DNA of 15,616 nt from a bacterium (GTDB taxonomy: Bacteria > UBA9089 > CG2-30-40-21). The stretch is from NCBI GenBank assembly GCA_018814245.1, contig JAHIZN010000150.1, forward strand, positions 1 to 15,616, given 5' to 3'. The position numbers and the translations under genes were made by a program. Below the pieces are notes generated by a model, which was given only the letters and a program-made list of their open reading frames with translations, did no database searches and was not told the origin of the DNA. This document shows, piece after piece, positions 14,551-15,616 of this stretch (within the stretch, counting starts at the first letter, position 1; every line of letters starts with the position of its first letter).

Positions 14551-14555
14551 GAATA

Positions 14556-15410
14556 ATGAAGAAAATATCCCTTATTGCTATGACAATAATTAGTATCATG
14601 CTTTTGGCTAAGGATAGTTTTGCCTATGGGTTATTAACCCATATCGAGCTTGCTGCTCAGACGATAAGAATATTGGGATCAGAGGCTAAGGGAATACTTG
14701 ATATTTATTGGACATATTTAGCACTTGGGGCAATTGGTCCTGACCTTTTCAATAAAACCCCATTTAGCCGCATACTTCATCATAGCTTGTTAACAAAGTT
14801 TGCTACAAGAATGTTAGACTATATCAAGATGGTAAAGGACGGGGAAAAAAAGGATAAACTAAGGGCATATGCCTATGGTTATTTGACGCATATTGCCGGG
14901 GACATTCATGGTCATCCATTAGCCCATCGTCTGAGCAATCAGAAAGAGCATAATATGCAATTATTAAAGGTGTATGCTCATCAGGATCTGCACATTGCAA
15001 TGAAATATCATCTTAAGCCTAATAGCTACAATGCTCAGATGCAGATTCCCCTGTATGCACTTGATGGAGATATTGCCCAAATGCTGTTTGAGGTATATAA
15101 CAGAATAAACACTGAGGGTAAAGACCTTGATTGGAATACATTGATGTCGTGTTTTGACCGAACAAAACTTAGTGTCTGGTTATTAACCCTTCAGGCGAAC
15201 AATTCCTTTTTGAGGCAAGTTTTCATGCCTTTTTCTCCAGATTCCAAATATACTATTGAATTTGATCATAACTTCAGTACAGCAAAGAAAACCGCAGAAC
15301 AATTCATTTCATCAGGACATTCATATCTTTATCAACTACCATGGGAAAAAGATTTTGGAGATGTATTCCACGAGGGGTTAGAAATAGACTGCCCTTTGTG
15401 CATGAAGTAA
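14556..15410 (+). CDS. Secreted zinc-dependent phospholipase C-like protein
   Basis: The family (Zn_dep_PLPC, related to Bacillus cereus phospholipase C and S1/P1 nucleases) hydrolyses phospholipid head groups with a three-zinc site. The start at 14556 has a ribosome site and gives a classic signal peptide (MKKIS, hydrophobic core, then DSFA at 20-23), leaving Tyr24 as mature residue 1, in line with the N-terminal aromatic of this family. Likely ligands in order are H29 (LLTHIELA), D63 (GAIGPDLF), H75/H76 (ILHH), H112 and D116 (YLTHIAGDIHGHPLAH), then further His at 118-124, H142 and H146 (HQDLH). At 284 residues the length suits the family. The C-terminus has a DCPLC pair. The gene is coupled to the giant protein gene by the ATGA overlap, so the two are probably made together and exported. 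The true substrate is unknown. No terminator follows. Confidence 0.8.
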   Translation: MKKISLIAMTIISIMLLAKDSFAYGLLTHIELAAQTIRILGSEAKGILDIYWTYLALGAIGPDLFNKTPFSRILHHSLLTKFATRMLDYIKMVKDGEKKDKLRAYAYGYLTHIAGDIHGHPLAHRLSNQKEHNMQLLKVYAHQDLHIAMKYHLKPNSYNAQMQIPLYALDGDIAQMLFEVYNRINTEGKDLDWNTLMSCFDRTKLSVWLLTLQANNSFLRQVFMPFSPDSKYTIEFDHNFSTAKKTAEQFISSGHSYLYQLPWEKDFGDVFHEGLEIDCPLCMK

Positions 15411-15439
15411 TTTTGAACTGCGTACGATTACATACCTTT

Positions 15440-15478
15440 GACAATTGATAATTGATAATTGACAATTGAAAATTGTCC
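15440..15478. repeat. AT-rich tandem 7-bp ATTGATA units
   Basis: Five units run from 15444: ATTGATA, ATTGATA, ATTGACA, ATTGAAA, ATTGTCC. The whole is also weakly palindromic (GACAATT at 15440-15446, AATTGTC at 15471-15477). It is a common style of intergenic repeat, with no coding content. Confidence 0.7.
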
Positions 15479-15540
15479 ACCTGTGCGGTTGTGGATAATT
15501 GCATCAAGCCTCGTTAGTCAGCAGCTATTGCAACGAGAAA

Positions 15541-15558
15541 AGGTAGCACCTCTGGCAG
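15541..15558. repeat. GGTAGCACCTCTGGCAG word shared with 1945-1961
   Basis: It matches GGTAGCCCCTCTGGCAG in the inverted-repeat cluster near 1945-1961 with one mismatch. A second shared word (TGTGYGGTTGTGGA) lies upstream of each (about 1888 and 15482), so the two intergenic stretches are related. Confidence 0.5.
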
Positions 15559-15616
15559 AGAAAGAACCACAAAGGGTGTAAATTCTAAGAGATAAATCAT
15601 TATCAAGCTCTTCTTA
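15558..15616. repeat. Partial copy C of the short mobile-type element (left half)
   Basis: GAGAAAGAACCACAAAGG and the following GTGTAA (15558-15581) match the left inverted repeat of the element at 2461. The similarity continues to CTCTTCT at the window end. The rest lies beyond the window. Confidence 0.7.

Overview
The window reads as accessory DNA from an uncultured, moderately AT-rich bacterium. It has ordinary Shine-Dalgarno starts, Sec signal peptides and one very large secreted multidomain protein. That protein ends in a VYPNPF / WDG / SGIYIYL domain of the FlgD-like or type A sorting class. This style is common in candidate-phylum metagenome bacteria (Omnitrophota- or Desantisbacteria-like lineages), but the placement is inference. 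No rRNA, tRNA, CRISPR array or transposase gene was found.

Layout. Positions 1-80 hold part of a short mobile-type repeat. Positions 158-1117 encode the C-terminal end of an RHS/YD-repeat protein: the conserved core, then a variable tip with a D-x2-C-x2-HD-x2-Y signature like phospholipase A2. Its 5' part is missing, because an RHS motif continues upstream of the first ATG until a stop. Downstream, on the minus strand, a near-consensus sigma70 promoter is followed within about 60 nt by a hairpin and eight T, which predicts a small RNA.

Positions about 1300-3240 are a graveyard of small genes and repeats. There are two overlapping small genes (36 and 58 codons) with strong ribosome sites, a 79-codon antitoxin-like gene, and a VbhA-like Fic antitoxin whose 5' end is cut by a 136-bp element with 27-bp terminal inverted repeats. 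No intact toxin is visible for any of them. Around these lie several palindromic or tandem repeats. Parts of the 136-bp element recur at both ends of the window.

Positions 3244-14541 are best read as one gene of about 3,765 codons, now split in three by two compensating frameshifts near 9735 and 13842. In order it encodes a signal peptide, a glutamine-amidotransferase-like fold without the catalytic Cys, CARDB/NEW3-like beta domains, fourteen Reg_prop blades (enough for two seven-bladed propellers), an MG2-like segment and more beta domains, an IPT/TIG domain, a fibronectin III domain, a long Ig-like repeat array and the FlgD-like C-terminus. The Ig array (about 9450-13970) is visibly richer in G+C than the rest of the gene.

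The last gene (14556-15410) overlaps the giant gene in an ATGA arrangement and encodes a secreted zinc-dependent phospholipase C-like protein. The two probably form one export operon: a surface or secreted adhesin-like protein with a co-translated phospholipase. The window ends in AT-rich tandem repeats and another copy of the mobile-type element.
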